A stretch of 40,394 bases of DNA. Origin: Bdellovibrionales bacterium. Its GTDB lineage: Bacteria > Bdellovibrionota > Bdellovibrionia > Bdellovibrionales > JAGQZY01. The notes under the pieces are model-generated. The model was not told the DNA's origin. It did not search any database and was given only the letters and a program-made list of their open reading frames with translations. Shown one piece after another: positions 8,629 to 17,149 of the stretch; position 1 is the first letter of the stretch, and each line of letters starts with the position of its first letter. Where the stretch lies: contig JAGQZY010000018.1 of the NCBI GenBank assembly GCA_020435205.1, positions 1 through 40,394 on the forward strand, given 5' to 3'. A program made the position numbers and the translations under genes.

Positions 8629-11073
8629 GTGGAATTGGTGGAAAATCTTTTCGGTGCTTTTCTCGGTGACCACTGTTTGTGGTGGTTTTTAGGTTCAATT
8701 TTAGCTGTCCTGGCTTGTGGATACTTCGCAGTGCCCTTGCTTTTATGGACGATCGTCATCGGCATCCTGCTGGTGGGGTGGAATGCATCAACGTCGGTAT
8801 TACTGGTGTTTGCTGTGTTGGCTGTTATTTTTAATACCCCACTTAGGAAGGTTTTCGTTTCCAGTTTGGTATTAAGCCTTTTCAAAAAAATGGGTTTGAT
8901 CCCAAAGATTTCAGACACAGAAAGAACGGCGCTTGATGCTGGTGTGGTCTGGATTGAAAGTGAACTGTTTTCTGGAAAACCTAATTTTAAAAGAATCCTG
9001 AATGAGCCTTATCCAAAGCCATCCGCCGATGAGCAGGCCTTTATCGATGAAAAGGTTGATAATTTATGCTCGATGGTCGACGACTGGAAATATTGGGAGG
9101 AGCGACAGCTCACGCCAGAAGCTGAGGAACGGCTAAGGAAGGATAAGTTTTTTGGTATGATCGTTCCAAAAGAGTGGGGTGGTCTTGGCTTTTCGGCCAT
9201 TGCTAATAGTGAAGTGGTGGCAAAATCCTCCACACGCTCAGGAGCCTTGGGTGTTTTTATTATGGTGCCCAACTCCTTAGGACCCGCTGAACTTCTCATG
9301 CACTACGGAACAGAAGCTCAAAAGAAAAAGTACCTGGCTCGTCTTGCCATTGGCGATGAAATCCCATGTTTTGCTTTGACCGAACCAACAGCAGGCAGTG
9401 ATGCGGGCTCCATTAAATCCAATGGTATTGTTTTTAAAGGTGAGGACGGAAAGCTTTACGTTAAATTGAATTGGAACAAACGTTGGATCACATTGGCTGC
9501 TATTTCTACACTTCTTGGCGTTGCCTTCCGTATGCGCGACCCAGAAAATCTTTTAGGCAAAGGTGAAGATGTGGGGATTACATGTGCTTTGATCCCAACG
9601 GATACTAAAGGTGTGGTGATTGGCAGACGCCATGACCCCCTTGGGGTTCCTTTTTGGAATTGCCCGACCCAGGGGCACGATGTGATTGTTCCCATTGAAG
9701 AGGCCGTTGTCGGTGGACTTGATGGCTGCGGAAAAGGTTGGGGCATGCTTATGGATTGCCTCACAGCTGGTCGCGGGATTTCTTTGCCTTCCCAAGCCGC
9801 CGGAGCAGGGAAATATGTCAGTCGCGCAGTTTCAGCCCACGCTACCAATCGTAAGCAGTTTGGTTTGCCAGTCGGTAAATTTGAAGGGGTTGAAGAGCCC
9901 ATGGCTCGTATTGTTGGTTACACTTATATTATGGAAGCCTGTCGTAAGTTTACTGCTGGGTCTATTGATAGTGGTGTGAAGTCGCCTGTGATCACAGCGA
10001 TTGCTAAACAGTACAACACTGAAATGCTTCGCAAAGTGGTGAATGATGGTATGGACATCATGGGAGGGTCTGGGATTTCCCGCGGGCCACGCAATACTCT
10101 GGCCCACGCCTATATGACTCTCCCCATCGGAATCACAGTGGAGGGTGCAAACATTATGACGCGAACCTTGATTATTTTTGGTCAAGGATCTTTGCGTGCT
10201 CACCCTTATGCTTACAAAGAGGTGTCGGCTGTTGAAAGCAATGATCTCAGTGGGTTTGATAAAGCTTTCTGGGGTCACATTGGTTTTATTTTCACAAACC
10301 TGACTCGCTCCTTGGTTTTAAGCCTCACTCGAGGTCGACTGGTGATGTCGGCTCCTGGCGGCCCCTTAAAGCGTTATTATCAAAAATTGGCTTGGACATC
10401 GGCGACCTTTGCTTTCATGTCCGATATTGCTATGGGATCTTTGGGCGGTGCTTTGAAAGCCAAAGGTAAGATCACTGGGCGTTACGCTGACATCTTAAGC
10501 TGGATGTACTTGGCGACCTGTGTTTTGCGACGCTGGGAGGCCGAAGGACGCATGAAAGAAGATCTTCCTGTGGTCGAGTTTGCCGTCACCCATGCCTTGC
10601 ATGAGATTCAGAATGCATTTGATGGCATCTTTCAAAACTTACCGGTTCCTGGCTTATCGTGGTTATTCCGTGGGCCCATTCGTCTGTGGTCGCGTTTCAA
10701 CGCCATTTCGGGACAAGTTTCAGACAAGACATCTCATAAGGTGGCCCAGTTGATACAGCAGGACAGTGAGCAAAGAGATCGGCTGACTGAAGGTGTCTAT
10801 ATGTCGACCAACCCCGACGATGCTTTGGCTCGTTTAGACAATGCTTTCAAAATGGTGAAAAAGGCGGAAGCCATTGAAAAGAAAATCAAAAAGGCTTCTA
10901 AGCAAAAAGTTCTTCCTCGCGGTCGCGTATCGGCTTTGATTGATCTTGCCTTAGAAAAGGCCGTAATCACTCCAGAGGAACATCAAACCATTAAGAAAAG
11001 TGAAGAGATGAGACTGGATGCCATTCAAGTGGATGATTTTTCTCAAGAGGAGTATCTGCACCATCGAGGGTGA
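8629..11073 (+). CDS. fadE: FadE-type acyl-CoA dehydrogenase, membrane-anchored
   Basis: FAD enzyme for the first step of fatty-acid beta-oxidation, converting acyl-CoA to trans-2-enoyl-CoA. From GTG 8629 the product is 814 aa, the same length as E. coli FadE as I remember it. The GTG has AAGGAG with 5-nt spacing. The in-frame ATG at 8584 has no ribosome binding site, and a TATAGT -10-like box at 8598-8603 lies between the two. Hydrophobic helices occupy roughly residues 15-70. The acyl-CoA dehydrogenase core follows, with the signature LTEPTAGSDAG near residue 250 and the conserved GGSGISRGPRN near residue 485. The last third corresponds to the FadE-specific C-terminal domain (DUF1974). It stands alone between a divergent Nudix gene and a bidirectional terminator; no other beta-oxidation gene is nearby. 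Confidence 0.9.
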   Translation: MELVENLFGAFLGDHCLWWFLGSILAVLACGYFAVPLLLWTIVIGILLVGWNASTSVLLVFAVLAVIFNTPLRKVFVSSLVLSLFKKMGLIPKISDTERTALDAGVVWIESELFSGKPNFKRILNEPYPKPSADEQAFIDEKVDNLCSMVDDWKYWEERQLTPEAEERLRKDKFFGMIVPKEWGGLGFSAIANSEVVAKSSTRSGALGVFIMVPNSLGPAELLMHYGTEAQKKKYLARLAIGDEIPCFALTEPTAGSDAGSIKSNGIVFKGEDGKLYVKLNWNKRWITLAAISTLLGVAFRMRDPENLLGKGEDVGITCALIPTDTKGVVIGRRHDPLGVPFWNCPTQGHDVIVPIEEAVVGGLDGCGKGWGMLMDCLTAGRGISLPSQAAGAGKYVSRAVSAHATNRKQFGLPVGKFEGVEEPMARIVGYTYIMEACRKFTAGSIDSGVKSPVITAIAKQYNTEMLRKVVNDGMDIMGGSGISRGPRNTLAHAYMTLPIGITVEGANIMTRTLIIFGQGSLRAHPYAYKEVSAVESNDLSGFDKAFWGHIGFIFTNLTRSLVLSLTRGRLVMSAPGGPLKRYYQKLAWTSATFAFMSDIAMGSLGGALKAKGKITGRYADILSWMYLATCVLRRWEAEGRMKEDLPVVEFAVTHALHEIQNAFDGIFQNLPVPGLSWLFRGPIRLWSRFNAISGQVSDKTSHKVAQLIQQDSEQRDRLTEGVYMSTNPDDALARLDNAFKMVKKAEAIEKKIKKASKQKVLPRGRVSALIDLALEKAVITPEEHQTIKKSEEMRLDAIQVDDFSQEEYLHHRG

Positions 11074-11097
11074 TGAATAAGGATCATAACTTCAAGC

Positions 11098-11128
11098 AAA
11101 GCCTGATCATTGATCAGGCTTTTGTTTT
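11098..11128. terminator. bidirectional rho-independent terminator
   Basis: AAAGCCTGATC-ATT-GATCAGGCTTT, an almost perfect hairpin followed by a T-rich tail on the plus strand and preceded by A's, so it can also serve the minus strand. It ends the fadE transcript and overlaps the last codons of the convergent flippase gene. Confidence 0.8.
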
Positions 11129-12625
11129 TCTAGCTACAAAAAATTGCACACGCTTTATAAAAAGGCTGCGGGTGTGGGCTCCGATCAATAAATAGAAGAA
11201 AGCGACAGAGACTAAAGGTGTGGCCACCAGGGCATAAAAACAGAATTGCCACCAGCTCTCTACTTTTGGAGTTCCCCACTGATAGACCATGGAGAGGCTA
11301 GCCACTGTGGGTAGGGCAAAGGGGACGATCCAAGCCCTTGAGAGTTTTAGCAAAGAGACCCCAAATGTTTTTTTCATTAAGTGAGACTGCCAAGGAATGG
11401 TGATGAGCTGAAAGGAAACCAGAGTTCCTATAGCTGGGCCAATGAGCCCTAGGCTGTGCGTTCCGAACAAAGATATGCCAAGATTCACAATGGCTTGGCA
11501 AACGATAGCGGGAATGATGGTTTTGATATATCCGGTGCCGATGAAACACCATTGCCAGAAAGTGATAATGGAAATCAGGCCAACATTGTAAACCACAATA
11601 GAAGATAGGGCGAGCCCAGCATAGGTGCTTTCCCCTGTCCACAGGACAACAAAGGGTGGGTTGAGGAAGGCTAAAACACTGAGAAGTGCGCCCGCACACA
11701 GGGCGATAATTTCAGTCACTTCGATAATATGGAGTCTAAATTTTTCTTTGTTTTTTTCAAAATAAATTTCGCTCATAGCTGGCCAGGTCGCATTGGAAAG
11801 CTGCTGTAGTTGCTGCATGCAAAGGAGGAGCAGTCTTTGGGTCAGATAGAAAGCGGTCACTGATTTTGCGCCCAGCAAGGCGCTGATAATAAGGTTATCA
11901 GCGAGCAGTGAAGCACGCCCACTGAGGTTGGCGATAAACTGAGGGGTGCGTTGCTCTTTAATGGAAAGGTGGGCACCGGTGTGCGAAGAGGAGCGGGTGG
12001 ATCCGGTCAATTCGTCTTTGGTTTTTCGAAATAAAATGACAAAAGAAATGGCGATACTCAGTAAAAAGGCCAGGGCTTGTCCGCGGATTCCATATCCAGT
12101 CAGGGCAAGAATGACAGAAAGAAAGATAAAAATAATATTTTGTAACATCATCGTGCTACTGATGACATAGCCTCTTTGGTTTGCATCCAAATAGGCGCGA
12201 TAGATCTGCGAAAAAGTGAAAAGTAAAGAAATGCCCATAATGATCATAGCCATATGCAGATCATGAGCCATCCTTGGGCTCACGGGAATCAACTCTTTGT
12301 GGAATAAGGCTATGATGCCAAGGCCAACCCCTTGGAAAACCAAGACCTGAAAATAGCGTTTGTAAGCAAGGCGACTGATGCTGGCCGGATGGATTTGACT
12401 ACTTTTGCTAAGGCTTTTCGCGAAAACTGCCTGTAGGCTAGGGAAAAGCCCAAACTCTAGAATTCCTAACTGGGAAACCCAATCGAGAAGAACTCGAAAG
12501 GCCCCAAAGGCCTCATCACCAAGAGCCTGCAAAATGATAGGAGTGGCAACGACTCCGAGAATGAGGCCAACAAAGTTTCTCGAAAGGCTGGTGAGCACAT
12601 TAAGAAGAATGCGAAACTGGCGCAA
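11114..12625 (-). CDS. polysaccharide flippase, Wzx/MATE-like
   Basis: A 503-aa integral membrane protein with about 12-14 hydrophobic helices spread along its length and a short basic tail. It has the layout of the polysaccharide transporter (Wzx/RfbX) branch of the MOP superfamily, which moves lipid-linked sugar repeat units across the inner membrane. The start is TTG at 12625, backed by AGGGAG 5 nt upstream; no earlier in-frame start looks better. It lies 9 bp after the sugar epimerase gene and is the last of three minus-strand glycan genes, so it was probably expressed with them. Its substrate cannot be read from sequence. Its stop lies inside the bidirectional terminator shared with fadE. 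Confidence 0.8.
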   Translation of the reverse strand: MRQFRILLNVLTSLSRNFVGLILGVVATPIILQALGDEAFGAFRVLLDWVSQLGILEFGLFPSLQAVFAKSLSKSSQIHPASISRLAYKRYFQVLVFQGVGLGIIALFHKELIPVSPRMAHDLHMAMIIMGISLLFTFSQIYRAYLDANQRGYVISSTMMLQNIIFIFLSVILALTGYGIRGQALAFLLSIAISFVILFRKTKDELTGSTRSSSHTGAHLSIKEQRTPQFIANLSGRASLLADNLIISALLGAKSVTAFYLTQRLLLLCMQQLQQLSNATWPAMSEIYFEKNKEKFRLHIIEVTEIIALCAGALLSVLAFLNPPFVVLWTGESTYAGLALSSIVVYNVGLISIITFWQWCFIGTGYIKTIIPAIVCQAIVNLGISLFGTHSLGLIGPAIGTLVSFQLITIPWQSHLMKKTFGVSLLKLSRAWIVPFALPTVASLSMVYQWGTPKVESWWQFCFYALVATPLVSVAFFYLLIGAHTRSLFIKRVQFFVARKTKA

Positions 12626-12634
12626 TTGAGCTCC

Positions 12635-13582
12635 CTAGAGAATTCCCTCGGCTTGTAAAAGAGAGGAAAGGATTTCTTCCACCTTGTGGGTCGGGGCCCA
12701 CCCAATGTGATCTTTGAGGCGATCCACTTTTGCAATAAGGGTGGGGCGCTCTACCGCACGAACTCGGTCTTCGTCTTTAGTCACTTCAATGTTATGGCCT
12801 AATATCCCTTCGATGCTTTTGATAAGATCAGAAACCGATTGTCCCACCCCTGTGGCGACATTGCAGGTTTTCAATCCGGGTGAAGCTTTTGCACACATGG
12901 CAATAATGGCGCGGGCGGCATCGTCCACGGGAACATAATCTCGAATGGGCCAAATATTCCCAAGGGATAGTTTTTTGGGATTGTTGCGCAGCTGTTTAAT
13001 AATCTCCGGGATAATATGAGGGTTGGTTTCCCGCGGACCGATGAGGTTAAAAATGCGGCCGACAACATAACTCTTGTTGGGAAAGTCTTGGGACTCCATA
13101 TGCAAAAGTTGTTCACCCATATATTTTGTGAGCCCATAGATATTAAAAGGCTCGAGGGGAGTTTCATCTTCACTGAGAATAGATTCAGTGTTTTTGTACA
13201 CATCACCGGTGCTAGCAAACCAAAAACTTTTAAAAGGAATATCTCTGGAGGCTTCTATGAGAGATTGTGTCCCCTTGACATTGATATCGACAGTGAGAGT
13301 GGGTTGCTTCATAGCGAGTGGAATAAAATGAAGGGCGGCAAGGTGAATGATATGATCGGGCTCGCGGCCTTCTAAAATCCTCCTGACATTAGCAACTTCG
13401 CGAATATCAGTTTTATAAAAGTCAAAGTTCTCCACATCGAGATAGGGGTTGAGAAATTCTTCTTTGCCCCAGGACAGGTCATCCACAGCGAGGACCTCTT
13501 GTCCATTTTCTAAAAGTTGCTCAACAACATGGGAACCAAGAAAGCCCGCCGCACCTGTTACTAACCATTTCGATTTTGCCAT
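12635..13582 (-). CDS. NAD-dependent sugar epimerase/dehydratase (extended SDR)
   Basis: A nucleotide-sugar-modifying enzyme of the extended short-chain dehydrogenase family, 315 aa from ATG 13582. The Rossmann motif GAAGFLG (residues 10-16) sits at the N-terminus, followed by the acidic adenosine-binding VDDL near residue 33. The catalytic triad is visible as STG (124-126) and YGLTK (Tyr149, Lys153). Members include UDP-glucose 4-epimerase, GDP-mannose dehydratase and UDP-glucuronate decarboxylase; which one this is cannot be decided. An in-frame ATG at 13624 would add 14 residues before the Rossmann fold. Neither start has a good ribosome binding site. The gene lies between a GT4 gene and a flippase gene on the same strand, which supports a role in surface-glycan precursor synthesis. 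Confidence 0.85.
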   Translation of the reverse strand: MAKSKWLVTGAAGFLGSHVVEQLLENGQEVLAVDDLSWGKEEFLNPYLDVENFDFYKTDIREVANVRRILEGREPDHIIHLAALHFIPLAMKQPTLTVDINVKGTQSLIEASRDIPFKSFWFASTGDVYKNTESILSEDETPLEPFNIYGLTKYMGEQLLHMESQDFPNKSYVVGRIFNLIGPRETNPHIIPEIIKQLRNNPKKLSLGNIWPIRDYVPVDDAARAIIAMCAKASPGLKTCNVATGVGQSVSDLIKSIEGILGHNIEVTKDEDRVRAVERPTLIAKVDRLKDHIGWAPTHKVEEILSSLLQAEGIL

Positions 13583-13644
13583 GAAGGCAGAATAGCACCC
13601 AAAAGCCACAGATGCATCGGGCATTCGAGTGACTTGCCTATAGT

Positions 13645-14829
13645 CTAGCTCTGTTTAATGATCGCGCAATAGAGGTTTTCGATTTGATCCACCGTTGATT
13701 GTGGTCCGCAGTGTTCTTCTACAAGTTGCCGCGCTTTGAGGCGAATTTTTTCTTGCAGCTCGGGAGAGCGAAGAATCTCAACGGTTCTTTGAATCAAGCC
13801 TTCATTGTCTTCGCAAAGTCCACAGTGAACCATATCCTCAGCAGGAAGGCCTTCCGCGCCCTCACTGGTTGTAATCACGGGGACCCCAAAAAGCATGGAC
13901 TCTAAGATTTTAATCTTCATTCCGCTACCGCGACTAGGGGCGTAGAGCATGGCGGAGGCTTGATTAAAATAAGGTTGAATATCAGGCACATTTTCATAAA
14001 TTTCTACACCGGGAAGATCGAGGTAGTTTTTTAATGCTGATTTTGCAGACCAACCAACAATTCGACATCGGGCTTCGGGGACTTGCTCTTTGATTTGAGG
14101 CCAAAGGTGCTCGAGCAGTCGAATGGCGGCGCTCACTGAGGGATACCACCCCATGTTTCCAATCAAAGTGAGAATGGGTTTTTCGGTTTGCCTTTGTTCG
14201 GAGGGGATAAAAGGGTAAAGGCTAGAATCCATGCCCACAGGTACAGTTTTGACGATTTTCTTTTTTCCCCAAGATTGAATATAGGGTTCAAGTCGAGGCG
14301 AGCAGGTGCGAACATAGGGGTAGCGGCTGAGGAGTTTTTTTTCAGTATGAAACCACCTTTTGTAAAGGAGGTTTTGCTTCCAACCTCGGGCTTTAACATA
14401 TTGGAGATCAATGGTTTGTAGATGATGCACATTGATCAAAGCTTTATGAGACCAGGGGAGTGCAGTCCATCCGGCCCAGGTCTGCTCAATGTGAATAATA
14501 TCAAAGGAGTCGGGCCGAACTTTCTTCAATGCCGCCATAAAATCAGCAGAAAATTTATTGCGGTGGGGATAGAGAAGGTGATTCAACTTATCTTTGTAAC
14601 TACTTGACTTTGCAAAAGGAAAAATCTGCATATCATATTCATTTCCAGAAAACTGCTCTTTTGCTTTTTGAATGTCTTTTTCCAATCCACTGGCGACCAA
14701 AACTGTGACTTTATGCTCTCGCTTAAGAAGCTCCTGGTAAAGAACATGAAACCAGCGACTGGCGGCATTGCCAAAGGGCAAGGGTGGCTCGAGGAGGATA
14801 AGGAGGACGCGCAGCGGATAAGGTGTCAT
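13645..14829 (-). CDS. GT4-family glycosyltransferase
   Basis: A 394-aa GT-B-fold retaining glycosyltransferase. The N-terminal acceptor domain begins LRVLLILLEPPLPFG and includes NAASRW. The C-terminal nucleotide-sugar domain carries the family motif as KIKILESMLFGVPVITT (about residues 305-325), in which the Glu contacts the sugar nucleotide. It presumably adds one sugar to a lipid-linked glycan on the cytoplasmic side of the membrane. It is the first gene of the minus-strand trio with the epimerase and flippase. No Shine-Dalgarno sequence precedes the ATG at 14829, but a strong promoter has its -10 box 6 nt upstream, so the message is probably leaderless. Donor and acceptor are unknown. 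Confidence 0.85.
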   Translation of the reverse strand: MTPYPLRVLLILLEPPLPFGNAASRWFHVLYQELLKREHKVTVLVASGLEKDIQKAKEQFSGNEYDMQIFPFAKSSSYKDKLNHLLYPHRNKFSADFMAALKKVRPDSFDIIHIEQTWAGWTALPWSHKALINVHHLQTIDLQYVKARGWKQNLLYKRWFHTEKKLLSRYPYVRTCSPRLEPYIQSWGKKKIVKTVPVGMDSSLYPFIPSEQRQTEKPILTLIGNMGWYPSVSAAIRLLEHLWPQIKEQVPEARCRIVGWSAKSALKNYLDLPGVEIYENVPDIQPYFNQASAMLYAPSRGSGMKIKILESMLFGVPVITTSEGAEGLPAEDMVHCGLCEDNEGLIQRTVEILRSPELQEKIRLKARQLVEEHCGPQSTVDQIENLYCAIIKQS

Positions 14830-14835
14830 GGCTTA

Positions 14836-14864
14836 ATTATGGAAATATTACTCGAAGGGGTCAA
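14836..14864 (-). promoter_or_regulatory. strong sigma-70-like promoter, leaderless GT4 gene
   Basis: Minus strand: TTGACC (14864-14859, 5/6), exactly 17 nt, CATAAT (14841-14836, 5/6), then 6 nt to the ATG at 14829. Transcription would begin at or next to the A of the start codon. Confidence 0.65.
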
Positions 14865-14871
14865 ATTATGA

Positions 14872-14900
14872 TTCACTCTAGGCGAATCCCTCGATAAAAT
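14872..14900 (+). promoter_or_regulatory. sigma-70-like promoter, leaderless second GT4 gene
   Basis: Plus strand: TTCACT (14872-14877, 4/6), exactly 17 nt, TAAAAT (14895-14900, 5/6), then 6 nt to the GTG at 14907. It sits back-to-back with the minus-strand promoter, with the two -35 boxes only 7 bp apart. Confidence 0.6.
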
Positions 14901-14906
14901 GAAGTT

Positions 14907-16034
14907 GTGAAAGTCGCTTTCAATGCTCGCACTTTGTCCGCCCCACAGTTACGCGGTTGGAGTCGTTACACAAGTAATCTAGTCAGAGAACTCACTCAAC
15001 TTGGGGTCAAAGTTTATTTGTTTTCGGATCGTCCTCTGAATGAAGATATGCTTAAGGGTTGTGATAGTCAGAACCTCGTCTTAGTCAGTGAGCGAGGTTA
15101 TTTATACTTGGACTGGGAACAGAGAATTTTGCCCCAGTTGTGTCAGACGTACCCAATCGATATTCTTCACTGTCCGATCAACTACGGCCTGCCCTGGCGA
15201 AAGAACTGTCCACAGGTCCTAACGCTACATGACGCTATTGAAAAGGTTTTTTATGAAAAAGAAAAATCTATATTGGAAAAATGGAGTGTTCCTCATTTGT
15301 ACGTCCGCGGTTTACATAAGCTTGCCCAGAGAGCGAGTGATCTAGTGATCACCGTGAGTGAGCATGCTAAAAATGATTTGGTTAACCAATACCATATCCA
15401 CTCTGAGAAAATTAAAGTGATCTATGAAGCGGCCGACCCAAACTTTTGCGAAGGCAGTGTTTATCCTTTGGAGGAGTTGCAGAAAAAATTTTCTATACAA
15501 GGAACCTATTTGTTTTATGTGGGAGGTTTAGAAAAGAGGAAAAATTTGAAAGTGCTCATCGACGCTTTTGCGGCATTGAAAGAACCTCGGCCTCAGTTGG
15601 TGGTGGCCGGTGGCGGTCAATCTATGGAGGAGGTGAAAAGGTGGGTTTTAAACCAAGGCCTTGAAAGTCAAGTGCGCCTGTTGGGCTGGGTCGAAGATTC
15701 AGATCTGCCAAGTCTTTATTATCACAGTCGCGCTTTTGTTTATCCTAGTCTTTATGAAGGTTTTGGTTTGCAACTGGTCGAAGCCATGACCATGGGGACA
15801 GCTGTTCTTGCATCCAATCGAACCAGTCTTCCTGAAGTGCTGGCCAACCCTGAGGCAACCTTTAACCCAGAATCGGCTTCTGAGTTGACTCATCTTTTGC
15901 GCAGAGTGCTAGATGACGCCTCTTTTTTACAAAGTCTTCGTAAACATTCCTCAGAGCGACGGCAGGCTTTTCATTGGCGAAAGACGGCTGAACAAACATT
16001 GGATGCCTATTCCAAGCTGTTGTTGATGCCATAA
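14907..16034 (+). CDS. GT4-family glycosyltransferase
   Basis: A 375-aa GT-B glycosyltransferase of family 4 (WbaZ/mannosyltransferase-like branch by general look). The N-terminus VAFNARTL and RGWSRYTSNLVREL is typical of enzymes that bind a lipid-linked acceptor. The linker has FYVGGLEKRKNLKVLIDAF, and the donor site is YEGFGLQLVEAMTMG (about residues 275-292), the E-x7-E motif. It starts at GTG 14907 with no ribosome binding site and a -10 box 6 nt before it. It is divergent from the other GT4 gene and the first plus-strand gene of the glycan region. It is followed after 90 bp by the PhyH gene. Donor and acceptor are unknown. Confidence 0.87.
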   Translation: MKVAFNARTLSAPQLRGWSRYTSNLVRELTQLGVKVYLFSDRPLNEDMLKGCDSQNLVLVSERGYLYLDWEQRILPQLCQTYPIDILHCPINYGLPWRKNCPQVLTLHDAIEKVFYEKEKSILEKWSVPHLYVRGLHKLAQRASDLVITVSEHAKNDLVNQYHIHSEKIKVIYEAADPNFCEGSVYPLEELQKKFSIQGTYLFYVGGLEKRKNLKVLIDAFAALKEPRPQLVVAGGGQSMEEVKRWVLNQGLESQVRLLGWVEDSDLPSLYYHSRAFVYPSLYEGFGLQLVEAMTMGTAVLASNRTSLPEVLANPEATFNPESASELTHLLRRVLDDASFLQSLRKHSSERRQAFHWRKTAEQTLDAYSKLLLMP

Positions 16035-16124
16035 GGAGCGACCCCTTCGACAATACGAATCAAAGATTCCCTAGGAACCAGAGTTTTCATAGGATAAATC
16101 AGGTTTGACGGAATTGGGGAGCCA

Positions 16125-16910
16125 GTGATTCTCAGCAAAAGGCAAATTCACGATTTTTTAGTCCAGGGCTATTTGCATCTGCCTGGTTTTTTTACCGAAC
16201 ATCAAAGAGCTTGGTCCTTTTTAAAAGAGAATGGATACATGGATTGCGCTGAAACATGGCTTGATGTTTCTCAAGGTATTGATCCCAAGTTTTTAGAGTT
16301 TGAAAAACCCATTGCGCCACTCGCTCAACAAATTTTAAAGTCAGATGCCGTGCTGACCACAGTGCAAGTCTCCAATATTCGGTCCCAGTCACCAGCGTGG
16401 AATAAGTTTCATATTGACGGAGAAAATCATGTGATGGTTCGTCAAGAATCATTTGATGGAATGCCCTGGTTTAAAGTTATCGTTGGGATTTTTTTAACCC
16501 CAACGCGAAAGAACACCGGTGAGCTTTTTATTTGTCCAGGTGGCCATTGGCAGGTGCAGAATTTTTTTAAAAAAAATGCCCATCGATTTTGGCATCAAGG
16601 CCAATTTGTCGCAAACTCTCGAGAAGTCTACCAAGAGATGGTGCAATCCCTTTCCATTGAATTTGTACCCCTTTATGCGGATCCTGGGGATGTGGTCATG
16701 TTCCATTGTCTTGTGCCTCACACGGTGGGCGCTAATCAGGATCAAGATAGGCCTGTGACTTACTATCGTTATGGTATGTACGAACACAAAGGCGAGAAAG
16801 CCTTAACGAATATGTGGCAAGGCTTTGAGGGGCTTGAACAGGCCTTACCTTTACTTGATGAGAACGAACTTTTACACTCTCGGGTCGATCGCCAAGGGGT
16901 TTTGGTCTGA
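16125..16910 (+). CDS. PhyH-family Fe(II)/2-oxoglutarate dioxygenase
   Basis: A 261-aa protein of the phytanoyl-CoA dioxygenase superfamily, non-haem iron enzymes that hydroxylate or otherwise oxidise aliphatic carbons. The iron-binding HxD is FHIDGE (His96, Asp98). The distal ligand is likely His199 in VPHTVG, and Arg209 ten residues later would bind 2-oxoglutarate. All three positions appear intact, so the enzyme should be active. The start is GTG 16125 with GGGGAG 3 nt upstream. The gene's TGA overlaps the ATG of the next small gene, so it is the first gene of a four-gene cassette with a radical SAM protein and an SDR. Next to glycosyltransferases this suggests oxidative tailoring of a surface-glycan substituent, but the substrate is unknown. 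Confidence 0.8.
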   Translation: MILSKRQIHDFLVQGYLHLPGFFTEHQRAWSFLKENGYMDCAETWLDVSQGIDPKFLEFEKPIAPLAQQILKSDAVLTTVQVSNIRSQSPAWNKFHIDGENHVMVRQESFDGMPWFKVIVGIFLTPTRKNTGELFICPGGHWQVQNFFKKNAHRFWHQGQFVANSREVYQEMVQSLSIEFVPLYADPGDVVMFHCLVPHTVGANQDQDRPVTYYRYGMYEHKGEKALTNMWQGFEGLEQALPLLDENELLHSRVDRQGVLV

Positions 16911-17149
16911 TGGAAGTTTGTTTTGAAAGTTTAGAAAACTTTTCAGATATTAAAAAACTTTTGAAGGAAGTCGCAGAGCTTCGCCAACAGGGGGGAGTGC
17001 TCAAGCTACGCTGGCCCCACTTGGAAACGGGCCCGTCTTATGTTGACCGACAAAATAATTTGCATAGAACTTTTTTGTTCGTATTCAATCAGATTCAGAT
17101 TGAGGCTAAACAAAGTGGCAAATTTGAGGTGATCCTTGAAAACCTTTAA
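16910..17149 (+). CDS. unknown 79-aa protein within the PhyH/radical SAM cassette
   Basis: A small soluble protein with no signal peptide. A helical N-terminal half (LENFSDIKKLLKEVAELRQQ) is followed by a beta-like half with a Trp and several aromatics. The start codon overlaps the PhyH stop (TGATG), and its last 14 bases overlap the start of the radical SAM gene, so it is tightly coupled to both. I recognise no family. It could be a partner or scaffold protein for one of the two oxidative enzymes, but nothing in the sequence proves this. Its conserved placement would be the best evidence that it is real. Confidence 0.65.
   Translation: MEVCFESLENFSDIKKLLKEVAELRQQGGVLKLRWPHLETGPSYVDRQNNLHRTFLFVFNQIQIEAKQSGKFEVILENL

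Noticed and set aside
11298-11699. 133-aa minus-strand frame inside the flippase gene, and other long frames inside real genes
   Set aside because: They lie wholly within better supported genes in another frame, have no ribosome binding site and show no domain.
13582-13624. Leaderless start for the epimerase gene (TATTCT 6 nt before ATG 13582)
   Set aside because: No -35 at the right distance and the gene is 62 bp downstream of the GT4 stop in an obvious operon.
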